64,000 nt of DNA from Actinomycetes bacterium (GCA_021791195.1 JAJYXB010000012.1:1-64000); one strand, 5' to 3'; numbered from the stretch's first letter, positions 1 through 6,952 are shown. The notes: generated by a model not told the origin, from the sequence alone. Numbers and translations are program-made.

Positions 1-2
1 GC

Positions 3-80
3 TACCTGAACATGGAGGAGCTAGATGATGCTGAGGCGGAGAGTGTCATTCATGCCCGTGAACTGATCGCCGTAAACTGA
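3..80 (+). CDS. C-terminal tail of an unidentified protein (partial)
   Basis: The frame is open from the window edge and ends in TGA at 78-80, giving about 25 residues that are acidic and probably helical (MEELDDAEAESVIHAREL). The 5' part lies outside the window. Given the toxin-antitoxin genes that follow it could be the end of another small accessory protein, but no family can be named. Confidence 0.35.
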   Translation, partial: YLNMEELDDAEAESVIHARELIAVN

Positions 81-114
81 GATTCTTGGAGATGAGAGGA
101 ATTTACAGAAGATT

Positions 115-381
115 TTGGACTTGACCGACGAACCGCACTACCACCTCTACAATGAGGGTGAACCAGATTCTTTTATTGGCCTCTGTAAAATGAATATATT
201 AGCGGAAGTCTGGTACGAAGCAGAGCCAGCAGAGCTATCCGCTGCATTTAAATATTCGGAAGACGATCATTGTATTGCTCGCGTTGCTGAATTCAGCTTA
301 GCACCAATTGGCCGACCAGCCGACGTGCTACAGGTGTTCTTTATAAATGGTGAGCCGAACCCTGATGCTCATAATGAATAA
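115..381 (+). CDS. Small acidic hypothetical protein
   Basis: An 88-residue ORF with a TTG start; the frame is open back to a stop at 73-75 and contains no ATG or GTG. A weak AGAGGA lies about 14 nt upstream. The protein is acidic, with no signal peptide, membrane segment or motif I recognise. It sits just before a toxin-antitoxin cluster, so it may belong to the same accessory cargo. The call rests only on ORF length and amino-acid-like composition. Confidence 0.4.
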   Translation: MDLTDEPHYHLYNEGEPDSFIGLCKMNILAEVWYEAEPAELSAAFKYSEDDHCIARVAEFSLAPIGRPADVLQVFFINGEPNPDAHNE

Positions 382-400
382 GCCGGGGAATAACTTTAAA

Positions 401-499
401 CTACGCCGAAAGCTTCTTGAGATGAAGCTTCAGCCTATTCAGCAGGTAAATCTCATCCTTGTAGTTTTTCGAATACCGTAGCACCTGGTCTACCAACAT
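401..499 (-). CDS. 32-residue small protein, copy 1 of a paralogous pair
   Basis: ATG at 499-497 follows a good Shine-Dalgarno (AGGTGAGG, 5 nt spacing), and the ORF ends in TAG. It encodes a basic, probably helical peptide (starts MLVDQVLRYSKNYKDEIYLL). A second copy lies at 2174-2266 on the same strand. The two align residue for residue, with many differences at third codon positions, which suggests selection on protein sequence. The alignable DNA includes the upstream inverted repeat and Shine-Dalgarno. Function unknown; both could instead be relics of one longer gene. Confidence 0.4.
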   Translation of the reverse strand: MLVDQVLRYSKNYKDEIYLLNRLKLHLKKLSA

Positions 500-513
500 C
501 TTGGCCTCACCTT

Positions 514-531
514 TTGGCTTTCTTAAGCCAA
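514..531 (-). promoter_or_regulatory. Inverted repeat upstream of small ORF copy 1
   Basis: TTGGCTTTCTTAAGCCAA is a nearly perfect palindrome 15 nt upstream of the ATG at 499. The same element, perfect (TTGGCTTAGTTAAGCCAA), precedes copy 2 at an almost identical distance. It could be an operator or an mRNA hairpin in the leader. Confidence 0.4.
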
Positions 532-644
532 ATTCTGCACTCCGGAATCGTAACCTCCTTACAAACTTTTCCTCTTGCCTGACTAATGCCTGAGGATGGA
601 TATTGAATCTTGCCTTCAAACTGTGCAAAGGACATAATATCCGT

Positions 645-866
645 ATGGGGGAACCAGCCTTTGACATCGATGGTCTTTCGCAGGAGGAGCGACTCACACT
701 CCTCGAACGGCTTTGGGACAGCCTCACAGTCGATCCGGGGGCTGTGCCGTTTACGCCCGGCCAGCGTGCCGAGCTCGATCACCGTCTTGATGAAATCGAT
801 CGCGGAGATGTGGAAGGTATTCCTTGGGAAGAGGTGGTTCGCCAGATTCGCCGGCGGCCGCGGTGA
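645..866 (+). CDS. Antitoxin of a ParE/RelE module (addiction-module component family)
   Basis: A 73-residue acidic protein resembling the TIGR02574 / Unstab_antitox family: a short N-terminus, then a helical block (SQEERLTLLERLWDSL) and a C-terminal segment ending GIPWEEVVRQIRRRPR, which is typical of this family. ATG 645 is preferred over an in-frame TTG at 603 because AAAGGA lies about 12 nt upstream. The stop overlaps the GTG of the toxin gene (GTGA), the usual coupling of antitoxin-first type II modules. It should neutralise the downstream toxin and may repress its own promoter. Confidence 0.82.
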   Translation: MGEPAFDIDGLSQEERLTLLERLWDSLTVDPGAVPFTPGQRAELDHRLDEIDRGDVEGIPWEEVVRQIRRRPR

Positions 867-1156
867 CTTCTGCCATCTTCCGTCCAGCTGCTGCAGCGGA
901 TGTTGAAGATGCTTTTCTCTGGTACGAATCTCAACGCTCTGGCTTGGGCGATGAGTATTTGGATGAACTAGCTCTCGTTCTTCGTGCAATTGCCGAGCAT
1001 CCAAACCGGTTCCCAATCATCCACCGTGAAACTCGGCGCGCACTTCTTCACCGGTTTCCTTATGCGCTCTTCTATCGCGTCATTGATGAGAAAATCATCA
1101 TTGTCGCCTGCATGCATGGCAAAAGGAACCCGGCGCATTGGCAGATTCGCAGTTAA
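863..1156 (+). CDS. ParE/RelE-family toxin
   Basis: A 97-residue protein starting at GTG 863, overlapping the antitoxin stop by 4 nt. Family features are the FRPAAAADVEDAFLWYE start, a central helix (DEYLDELALVLRAIAEHP), RRALLHRFPYALFYRV and the C-terminal strand IIIVACMHGKRNP. The HGKRNP ending is typical of RelE/ParE superfamily toxins. Whether it acts on gyrase (ParE) or on mRNA (RelE) cannot be decided from sequence. The start is fixed by coupling; a longer frame from 824 would run back into the antitoxin gene. Confidence 0.85.
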   Translation: MTSAIFRPAAAADVEDAFLWYESQRSGLGDEYLDELALVLRAIAEHPNRFPIIHRETRRALLHRFPYALFYRVIDEKIIIVACMHGKRNPAHWQIRS

Positions 1157-1161
1157 CGCTC

Positions 1162-1506
1162 ATGGCTTTCAACGAAATAGAACTTAAGAGGATTGATAGG
1201 CTGGTGGGCACTATGTGCCGGGAACGTATTCCTGCTCACATTAAGGATGAACTCGAATTGATATACCGGATTAAAGGGCATGATGTGACAATCTTCGAGA
1301 AGAGGCCCGATTGGGACGATCCAGCGGAAAATATGGAAATTCCAGTAGCGAAACTCAAATATGTAAGAACGAAGAAGGAATGGCGGCTCTATTGGCAGCG
1401 AAGGGATCTGAAGTGGCACGCCTACGATTTGTTATCATCGGGCCCCGATCTAAAAGAGCTTGTTGACGAAATAGATGAAGACCCATATTGTTGCTTTTTC
1501 GGGTAG
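1162..1506 (+). CDS. DUF3024-family protein
   Basis: A 114-residue cytoplasmic protein with ATG at 1162, 5 nt after the toxin stop, so probably co-transcribed. It has the DUF3024 layout: an N-terminal helix (FNEIELKRIDRLVGTMC), a strand pair around ELELIYRIKGHDVTIFEKRP, and the conserved KLKYVRTKKEWRLYWQRRD and WHAYD segments. The family is often found beside toxin-antitoxin genes, but its function is unknown. No catalytic motif is evident. Confidence 0.75.
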   Translation: MAFNEIELKRIDRLVGTMCRERIPAHIKDELELIYRIKGHDVTIFEKRPDWDDPAENMEIPVAKLKYVRTKKEWRLYWQRRDLKWHAYDLLSSGPDLKELVDEIDEDPYCCFFG

Positions 1507-1522
1507 CTAGTCGCAGATTAGA

Positions 1523-2103
1523 TTAGTTACTCTTTCGTAACTCATCCTCAGTCCCGACCAAGAATATTTTCTGACCTCCGGCAACGCCTTTCACGAATGC
1601 TGTTTTATCTTTCATCCTCTTCTTCCATTCGCCGGGGCTAAAAATCGTGTAGTTGACTTCCCGCCCCAGATGCTTTTCGACTTTCATGATGGCTTCATGG
1701 ACAGCGTCAATCGTGACGTCACCGATTACCATGACATCGATATCAGAGCGGGCATCCTCCCGGTTGTTTGCCACCGACCCATAAATGACGCTGATTTAAT
1801 GTTACCGATCTTGGAAAGGGATTTCCGAAGCTCGTCGCCGACCCCGACGGTTTTGAGGATCATGCTATTAATCTCCTTATATAGGATGAAATCCTTGTTG
1901 ACCCAAAAAAAACGGATGTTTCCTTCTTTCTGGCTGGAAAGCAAGCCCGCGCTTTCCAGCCGCGCCAACTCGTTCTGAATCGATTGCTTGCTCGCGTTCA
2001 GAATGTCGATTAACTGACGGTAATAGAAGCGTTCACCGGGATGAGTAATAAACCAGGTGATTAGCTCTACGCGCGCCTTGGATGTGATTAGAGTCGATAG
2101 CAT
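1523..2103 (-). pseudogene. Winged-helix DNA-binding / MNT-type nucleotidyltransferase gene with a frameshift
   Basis: The minus strand encodes an N-terminal winged-helix domain (ATG at 2103; FYYRQLIDILNASKQSIQNE) continuous to about GNIKSASF. The nucleotidyltransferase domain (IYGSVANNREDARSDIDV, with the GS...DxD signature) then continues in another frame to the stop at 1523. One missing base near 1785 (GCGTCATTTAT where GCGTTCATTTAT would restore AFIYGS) accounts for the break. Intact relatives are about 190 residues and act as MNT antitoxin-like or regulatory proteins. This copy is inactive unless the break is a sequencing error. The inverted repeat just upstream fits autoregulation. Confidence 0.8.
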
Positions 2104-2107
2104 GGTA

Positions 2108-2147
2108 TTACTATAAATTTAGGGCAAAAGACCTAAATATATAGTAA
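2108..2147 (-). promoter_or_regulatory. Inverted-repeat operator of the winged-helix/nucleotidyltransferase gene
   Basis: TTACTATAAATTTAGG (2108-2123) and CCTAAATATATAGTAA (2132-2147) are inverted copies matching at 15 of 16 positions, separated by 8 nt. The element ends 4 nt upstream of the gene's ATG and contains AT-rich promoter-like sequence. Its symmetry and position suit binding by a dimeric winged-helix repressor, most simply the encoded protein itself. Confidence 0.6.
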
Positions 2148-2173
2148 CATCATTATCGATTCTCGTGTTGGTG

Positions 2174-2266
2174 CTATTTTCTGATCAAATGCCGCTTTAG
2201 CCCGTTCAAAAGGAAAATCTCTTCCTTGAGATCTTTCGAATAACGAAGTATGTGGTCTACCAACAT
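2174..2266 (-). CDS. 30-residue small protein, copy 2 of a paralogous pair
   Basis: ATG at 2266-2264 with GAGG 6 nt upstream; the ORF ends in TAG and encodes a peptide starting MLVDHILRYSKDLKEEIFLL. It parallels copy 1 (401-499) codon by codon. An in-frame stop lies upstream of the ATG, so this copy is not simply the tail of a longer ORF. It lies 26 nt upstream of the operator of the nucleotidyltransferase gene on the same strand and may share a transcript with it. Function unknown. Confidence 0.4.
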   Translation of the reverse strand: MLVDHILRYSKDLKEEIFLLNGLKRHLIRK

Positions 2267-2279
2267 CAGCGCCTCGTTT

Positions 2280-2297
2280 TTGGCTTAGTTAAGCCAA
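2280..2297 (-). promoter_or_regulatory. Perfect inverted repeat upstream of small ORF copy 2
   Basis: TTGGCTTAGTTAAGCCAA has 8-bp arms and a 2-nt centre, 14 nt upstream of the ATG at 2266. It matches the element before copy 1, which suggests a conserved operator or leader hairpin. Confidence 0.45.
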
Positions 2298-2360
2298 AAA
2301 ATTTCGTAATATCGTAAACCCCTCGCGGGACTCGAACTTCTCAGCGATCAACCTTGTTTA

Positions 2361-2379
2361 TAGCACGACTACCGTGCTA
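2361..2379 (+). promoter_or_regulatory. Palindrome upstream of higBA
   Basis: TAGCACG-ACTAC-CGTGCTA has 7-bp arms and ends 11 nt before the higB GTG. HigA-type antitoxins usually repress their own operon from such a site, so this is the likely HigA operator. Confidence 0.55.
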
Positions 2380-2389
2380 ACATGTCATC

Positions 2390-2683
2390 GTGATTCACTC
2401 TTTCAAAAACAAGGGCACGGAAGACATCTTTAATGGCAGGAACACAAAAGAGGTCCGGAAGCTCTGCCCCAGGCTGCTCTGGAGAGCAGCTGTCAGAAAG
2501 CTTGATCAACTGGATTCGGTCCAGATTCTCGCAGAGCTCCAGGTGCCGCCCGGAAATAAGCTGGAAGCCTTGTCGAAAGACCGGAAAGGTCAGCACAGCA
2601 TTCATATAAACGACCAGTATCGAGTCTGCTTTATGTGGACTGAATCAGGGCCGGCTGAAGTTGAAATCACAGATTATCATTGA
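2390..2683 (+). CDS. higB: HigB-type toxin (RelE superfamily killer protein)
   Basis: A 97-residue protein from GTG 2390. It begins IHSFKNKGTEDIFNGRNTKE and contains the RKLDQLDSVQILAELQVPPG segment, GQHSIHINDQYRVCFMW and a final VEITDYH. These are hallmarks of HigB / plasmid maintenance killer proteins, ribosome-dependent mRNA interferases. A HigA-like gene follows after 15 nt, giving the toxin-first order typical of higBA. A palindrome overlaps the presumed promoter. The family assignment is strong; activity is inferred. Confidence 0.9.
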   Translation: MIHSFKNKGTEDIFNGRNTKEVRKLCPRLLWRAAVRKLDQLDSVQILAELQVPPGNKLEALSKDRKGQHSIHINDQYRVCFMWTESGPAEVEITDYH

Positions 2684-2698
2684 AAGGAAGAAAGATTT

Positions 2699-3007
2699 AT
2701 GGTGAGAATCCCCACACATAGAGAACCAACTCATCCAGGAGAAATGCTCTTGGGGGAATTCCTTGAGCCGATGGGCATCACCCAGAGGGAGCTGGCTACA
2801 TCTATTCATGTCCCCTACCAGCGAGTGAACGAAATCGTCAATAAGCGCCGAGGAATCACGCCTAGCACTGCTCTTCGTCTGGCCAAGTTCTTTGGCATGA
2901 CCGAGGATTTCTGGATGAATCTCCAGCTCCGGTGGGATTTATATAAGGCGCGGCAAAACGAAGCTAAAGAGCTTCGATCAATCCGTCCGCGTCGAACTGG
3001 ATCATAG
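2699..3007 (+). CDS. higA: HigA-type antitoxin (XRE family)
   Basis: A 102-residue DNA-binding protein with ATG at 2699 and GAAAGGAAG upstream. It starts with the typical PTHPGEMLLGEFLEPMGITQ, followed by the XRE helix-turn-helix (QRELATSIHVPYQRVNEIV, NKRRGITPSTALRLAKFFG) and the FWMNLQLRWDLYKA segment diagnostic of HigA. It should bind HigB and repress the operon. Its last residues (about RTGS) abut a proA relic, so the 3' end may have been reshaped by recombination. Part of this gene is duplicated at 3418-3456. Confidence 0.9.
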   Translation: MVRIPTHREPTHPGEMLLGEFLEPMGITQRELATSIHVPYQRVNEIVNKRRGITPSTALRLAKFFGMTEDFWMNLQLRWDLYKARQNEAKELRSIRPRRTGS

Positions 3008-3011
3008 CGTC

Positions 3012-3215
3012 ATGGTATCGAACTTTAACGAGGCAGCAAATCAAATAAAACGGTCTTCTTTTCAGTTCTCCGGACTTGAAACAGAGCTGAAAAACAGGGC
3101 GCTGGCGCAAATTGCGCAGGATTTGATGGACTACAAAGACGAAATCCTGAAAGCCAATCGAGCTGACCTGCGGCGAAGCGAACAGGAGGACCTTTCAAAA
3201 CCATTACTGTATTCC
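3012..3215 (+). pseudogene. proA: 5' fragment of proA (glutamate-5-semialdehyde dehydrogenase)
   Basis: An ATG 5 nt after higA opens a frame whose first ~65 residues look like a ProA N-terminus (ELKNRALAQIAQDLMDYKDE, ILKANRADLRRSEQEDLS, PLL). Homology stops near 3215, where the reading frame runs into repeat-rich DNA. Full-length ProA is about 420 residues and its NAD-binding and catalytic Cys regions are absent, so this is a relic. The rest of proline synthesis is not in the window. Confidence 0.7.
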
Positions 3216-3250
3216 AGGCGGCAGGATGGTGTTGTAAGTTTCGGCATTCC

Positions 3251-3348
3251 GGCCGCCCGTTTCGGAAACACCGGCAAAAAGTGGCCGGTTTGGACCGAAA
3301 CAGCTGGCCGGCTTGCTCCGAAACAGGTGGCCGGAATGGGGCGAAATA
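3251..3348 (+). repeat. Four imperfect 20-bp direct repeats, possible IS21-type element end
   Basis: Copies of a GGCCGGnnTGnnnCGAAACA-like unit start at 3251, 3283, 3306 and 3329; the last three are spaced exactly 23 bp. IS21-family elements carry several such terminal repeats as transposase-binding sites. The block interrupts the proA relic and is followed by a duplicated higA piece, fitting the remains of an inserted element. No istA or istB coding sequence is present, so the family is a guess. Confidence 0.4.
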
Positions 3349-3417
3349 CGCATTTACATGCTGAGGTTCTGGCACACTCGGGAAAAGTGATAAGTTTTAA
3401 TCGTAAGGATGTCGAAT

Positions 3418-3456
3418 CAGCGGGTAAACGAAATCGTGAATAAGCGACGTGTAATC
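3418..3456 (+). pseudogene. Duplicated higA fragment
   Basis: This 39-nt stretch encodes QRVNEIVNKRR, the same as the recognition-helix region of higA at 2820-2858, with mostly silent differences. It lacks the rest of the gene and runs into a stop at 3470-3472. It marks a second higA-like gene that was once here. Confidence 0.6.
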
Positions 3457-3474
3457 CGGGCAGGGACTTAGCCA

Positions 3475-4299
3475 ATGGCAGTGGATTCAACGAGGAATCT
3501 GATAAAGGACACTTTTGATACCGTTTGTAAGGGATATGACGGCGAAGCGCTGGCGTTCTTCCCACGCAGCGCTGCCGCAATGACAAGGCGGCTCGGGCTT
3601 CGAGGCGATGAGCACGTGCTTGACGTAGCTACAGGTACCGGGCACTTGGCACTCTCTATCGCCAGCGCTCTCACTCGCGGGCGCGTGACGGCCATTGATT
3701 TTTCCCAGGGAATGTTGAACTGCGCCCGCCAAAAAGCCATACACCGTGGTACGAAGAATGTCGAATTTATCGAGATGGATATGCAAAACATGGAGCTCAA
3801 AGCGCGATCTTTCGATGTGGCAGTCTGTTCTTTTGGCATTTTCTTCGTTGAGGACATGTCTGCCCAACTGAAGAAGATCACTTCCTTGGTGAAACCGGGT
3901 GGCACAGTGGCCATTTCCACATTTGAGGAAAATCATTACTTCCCGCCGCTGGTAGAGTTGATGATAAATCGCCTCGAAAAGTTTGGTGTTGATAAACCAC
4001 CTCAGACATGGAAGAACGTCGCCCGCGAGGATGGTTGCAGAAAGCTTCTTGAGTCAAGCGCTTTGACAAACATTCACATAGGTTATGAGAACGTCGGCTA
4101 TCATCTGGCAACGCCGGAAGAATGGTGGTGCGTGATATGGAATGGCGGATTTCGCCGGCTGGTTGATCGGCTGGGTCCCGAGCAAATGGCGCGATTCCGG
4201 TCCGAGCACCTGGCGGAGGTCGATTCCCGGAGAAACGCCGACGGCATCTGGCTCGACGTGGGAGTACTATTCAGTATCGGGCAGAGGCCAGCCGTTTGA
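3475..4299 (+). CDS. Class I SAM-dependent methyltransferase
   Basis: A 274-residue protein from ATG 3475. The Rossmann fold starts near residue 42 with the SAM-binding motif VLDVATGTGHLAL, followed by the acidic motif II region VTAIDFSQGML. Motif III-like residues appear at FDVAVCSFGIFFVED, and the post-motif LVKPGGTVAIST is typical of the UbiE/Methyltransf_11 group. No membrane segments. The gene stands alone between gene relics, so the substrate is not indicated. The C-terminal ~110 residues are divergent and may define the substrate pocket. Confidence 0.85.
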   Translation: MAVDSTRNLIKDTFDTVCKGYDGEALAFFPRSAAAMTRRLGLRGDEHVLDVATGTGHLALSIASALTRGRVTAIDFSQGMLNCARQKAIHRGTKNVEFIEMDMQNMELKARSFDVAVCSFGIFFVEDMSAQLKKITSLVKPGGTVAISTFEENHYFPPLVELMINRLEKFGVDKPPQTWKNVAREDGCRKLLESSALTNIHIGYENVGYHLATPEEWWCVIWNGGFRRLVDRLGPEQMARFRSEHLAEVDSRRNADGIWLDVGVLFSIGQRPAV

Positions 4300-4333
4300 A
4301 GTCATGCATTCCAGAGGTCAAAATTCTTGAGGC

Positions 4334-4445
4334 TTAAATGTTGGTGCCGGCGCCGCCGCCCGCCGGGGGCAGCCCGCCAACCGCACTGCTCTGCAGGCCC
4401 GGGGCTGCGCGGGTGAGATCCACAACGTTTCCGAGCTTGGCCAAA
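4334..4445 (-). pseudogene. 3' fragment of an unidentified gene
   Basis: On the minus strand this stretch reads as a C-terminal tail (KLGNVVDLTRAAPGLQSS, then a Gly/Pro-rich end) and stops at TAA 4336-4334. It has no start of its own and its upstream part is replaced by another gene fragment. The composition looks genuinely coding, but I cannot name the family. Confidence 0.35.
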
Positions 4446-4461
4446 AGAGGTTTTTATTTCT

Positions 4462-4525
4462 GATAGGCCCGTGCTTTCCAGGCGCGCCAACTCGTTGTGA
4501 ATCGATCGAGGCATTGCTTAGCTCG
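4462..4525 (-). pseudogene. Fragment of a winged-helix gene
   Basis: The minus strand encodes SIHNELARLESTGLS, closely matching SIQNELARLESAGLL in the winged-helix domain of the gene at 1523-2103, and the nucleotide match extends through the preceding codons. Only this piece remains. It shows that a second wHTH/nucleotidyltransferase gene once lay here. Confidence 0.55.
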
Positions 4526-4585
4526 CACCGCCCTCGTCTCGCCGGATAAGCAGTCTATTCCCCGAAAGCCGAACAGGAGAAAATC

Positions 4586-5383
4586 ATGGCGGCAACATCA
4601 CCGCTGGATATTTACAAGATGCTGCCCAAAACCAATTGCGGCCGTTGCGGCCAAGCAACCTGCCTCGCTTTCGCCGCGGCTGTAATAAAAAAGCATGAGC
4701 AGCTGAGCCTTTGCCCGTATCTCCACAGCAAAATAATTGAGCAGCTTGGGGCGCGGGTTACCACTCAGATGACGGCGGAAGAAACACGGCAGAAAATGCT
4801 CGATGATCTGAAGCGGCAGCTGCCGGAGGTAGATCTTGAATCGCGGGCCGATGCTTTGGGGGGCCGCATGAACGGCGGAGAACTTATCATTAAATGCCTG
4901 GGCAAAGATTTTTCCGTCAACGCCCAAGGCTGCATCTCTTCGGATTGCCATACTCACGCCTGGTTCTCAATACCGTTTTTGACCTATATCCTTCTCGGGC
5001 AAGGAAAAGAGGCCAGCGGCAAATGGGTTACTTTCCGGAATCTGAAAGACGGGATAAACTGGGATGCATTTTTCGAGCAGCAGTGCACTCTGAAACTGAA
5101 AAAGCTGGCAGATTCACATAATGAGCTTTTCGGGGATTTAATCAGTCTTTTTGGCGCGACGACGACAGAAAATCATCTGGAAGCGGACATTTCCGTTGTT
5201 TTGCATCCCCTTCCGAAGGTCCCGATGATGGTCTGCTACTGGCGGCCCGGAAACGACCTCCCATCCGATCTGCGGGTATTCTTCGATAGCACGGCGGATC
5301 AGAACCTGAGCACGCAATCAGTCTTTGGGCTCGGCACCGGTATCGCGATGATGCTTAAGAAAATTATGGAAAGGCACATTTAG
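4586..5383 (+). CDS. Fe-S cluster and DUF3786 domain protein
   Basis: A 265-residue cytoplasmic protein with ATG at 4586 behind AACAGGAGA. Residues ~14-45 form a four-cysteine cluster motif (NCGRCGQATCLAF ... LCPY) like the FeS domain of corrinoid/CO-dehydrogenase-linked proteins. The rest matches the DUF3786 type, with GGRMNGGELIIKCLGKDFSV and LHPLPKVPMMVCYWRPG. Such proteins are found mostly in anaerobes and are suspected to act in corrinoid or one-carbon metabolism, but no reaction is established. The gene is not in an evident operon. Confidence 0.8.
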   Translation: MAATSPLDIYKMLPKTNCGRCGQATCLAFAAAVIKKHEQLSLCPYLHSKIIEQLGARVTTQMTAEETRQKMLDDLKRQLPEVDLESRADALGGRMNGGELIIKCLGKDFSVNAQGCISSDCHTHAWFSIPFLTYILLGQGKEASGKWVTFRNLKDGINWDAFFEQQCTLKLKKLADSHNELFGDLISLFGATTTENHLEADISVVLHPLPKVPMMVCYWRPGNDLPSDLRVFFDSTADQNLSTQSVFGLGTGIAMMLKKIMERHI

Positions 5384-5537
5384 GGCAGGCGCTTTCCCCG
5401 GCCTCCCTCGAAGCAGAAGAACTGGTCGTTCTCTTCGTGCACCTCCAACTGGGCTGCGACCGCAGCGCAACCATAGCCCTTATTACACCTTTTCTTTGGC
5501 CTTTACGACAGGTTGTCCCTCGGCAGATCATCGGCAT
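5380..5537 (-). pseudogene. Possible broken small cysteine-rich protein
   Basis: A start at ATG 5537 (MPMICRGTTCRKGQRKG) and, in another frame, KKRCNKGYGCAAVAAQLEVH ending at TAA 5382-5380 would together make a ~50-residue cysteine-rich peptide if one frameshift near 5470 were corrected. Neither frame is convincing alone. The remainder of 5384-5590 shows nothing else. Confidence 0.2.
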
Positions 5538-5589
5538 GGTTGGGGTGGATTAGATTTGACGGTGTTGCAACGCGAGGTGCGGCCTGGAG

Positions 5590-6738
5590 TCAGGCGCTGT
5601 TGCCTGCGCTCAGGGGGCGGCCCAAAAAAGCGGCGGGAGCGCTGCCGATGCCGTCGATGTTGATAATGGTGAAGACTCCGCTGGAAGTGACATATGCGTA
5701 TTTGCCGGAAACCTGCACGTAGAGTGGTCCCGGAAGGTACTTTTTATCCTGGACGGAGTCGATGACCCGCGGCGACGTGGGGTCGGATACGTCTACGACA
5801 GTGAGCCTTTTGTTGTCCGATGAAGTCAGATAAGCCAGTTTGCCGGCCGCGACTACATAGCAACTGGAACCGATCAGCTCGCTGTCGGTGACATGACCCA
5901 CGACCTTCAATCCGTTTGGATTTGAAACATCCACGATGCTGAGGCTATGCCCCGAAGATGGTTCGTTATTGGAGTTGCCTGGTACATATGCGTAATTGCC
6001 GATGATATACATCTGGTCGCCGCCCCGGAAATAGGATTCGCCGATCGAGTCCAGCAGAACCGGATTCTTCGGGTCGGAGACGTCGATGGCGGAAAAGTAG
6101 TCGACCCCCGGGCCGCTCATGTGGTGTGAAACAACAAAGACGTAGCGTCCCTGTGCCCAGATGCCATCCGCTGCGTATAACCTGATGTCGTCATGTACGC
6201 TACCGACGACAGCGGGCTTTGCCGGATTGCTCACATCCACTACTGAGACGCCGTTGCTGTTTGGCGTGGACACGTATGCATATCCTCCGGAAACGGCGAT
6301 GTGCAAGGCGCCGTCCAGGTTGGCGTGGTCCGCCAGCGAGCTGACGATCCTGGGCTGTGTGGGATGGGAGATGTCAACGACGGTCAGGCGATCGCTTTCA
6401 CCACTGTATCCCACGGCCAGATACGCATAGTTGCCGGAAATATCGATACCATAAGCCTTATCGAGCCTGCCCTGGTCGTCGGTCATCGACCAGGCGATGA
6501 AAGGTGCTGCGGGATTGGAGATGTCGACGACCGTGAAGTGGTTTCCGCCTACAATGAAGGCATAGCCGTCCTTGATGTCGAGGCCGTCAGCCCGGGCGAG
6601 TTTTTCTGAGTCTTCCACATGGCCGACCACCCGTGGATTTGCGGAAACTGTTTCATAGATGAACAGGTAGACGCCTGCTATCAAGAGGCAGGCCCCAACC
6701 CCCAGCCCGAGAATGGCATATCTCGTCAACCTGCGCAT
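5590..6738 (-). CDS. Membrane-anchored LVIVD-repeat beta-propeller protein
   Basis: A 382-residue protein. Residues 8-30 form an uncleaved signal-anchor (YAILGLGVGACLLIAGVYLF), placing the rest outside the cytoplasm. Seven repeats of about 45 residues follow, each with an LVIVD-type core such as FTVVDISNPAAP, LTVVDISHPTQP, VSVVDVSNPAKP and LSIVDVSNPNGL, which predicts a seven-bladed propeller. The family is presumed to mediate surface protein-protein or ligand contacts; no catalytic residues are seen. The gene is monocistronic, with an AT-rich upstream region at 6739-6810. Confidence 0.85.
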   Translation of the reverse strand: MRRLTRYAILGLGVGACLLIAGVYLFIYETVSANPRVVGHVEDSEKLARADGLDIKDGYAFIVGGNHFTVVDISNPAAPFIAWSMTDDQGRLDKAYGIDISGNYAYLAVGYSGESDRLTVVDISHPTQPRIVSSLADHANLDGALHIAVSGGYAYVSTPNSNGVSVVDVSNPAKPAVVGSVHDDIRLYAADGIWAQGRYVFVVSHHMSGPGVDYFSAIDVSDPKNPVLLDSIGESYFRGGDQMYIIGNYAYVPGNSNNEPSSGHSLSIVDVSNPNGLKVVGHVTDSELIGSSCYVVAAGKLAYLTSSDNKRLTVVDVSDPTSPRVIDSVQDKKYLPGPLYVQVSGKYAYVTSSGVFTIINIDGIGSAPAAFLGRPLSAGNSA

Positions 6739-6812
6739 ACCAAAATATTAACACAAATATCATTTTTGTAAATAATATGATGATAACTAATTACGTTATC
6801 TTCCCAATATAT

Positions 6813-6873
6813 GGTTCCCGAGTTACGAACCGGCAGGGAGAGTGGTGGTTCCCGGCTTAGGGCCGGCAGGGAG
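6813..6873 (+). repeat. Two direct repeats upstream of the MDR oxidoreductase gene
   Basis: GGTTCCCGAGTTACGAACCG and GGTTCCCGGCTTAGGGCCGG, each followed by GCAGGGAG, lie 34 bp apart (6813 and 6847). Each copy can form its own short hairpin even though the arm sequences differ. They precede the gene at 6953 and may be regulatory. Confidence 0.3.
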
Positions 6874-6952
6874 GAAAATGCGTGTTTAACCAGGCGCCTT
6901 CCAGGGCACGTACAGGACAGCAGGTCAATCCTGGACGAGAAGGGAAGGGGCC

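Noticed and set aside
507-632. A 42-codon minus-strand ORF (MSFAQFEGKIQYPSSGISQA...) ending over the ribosome site of small ORF copy 1.
   Set aside because: No recognisable family, no clear ribosome site, and no counterpart upstream of copy 2.
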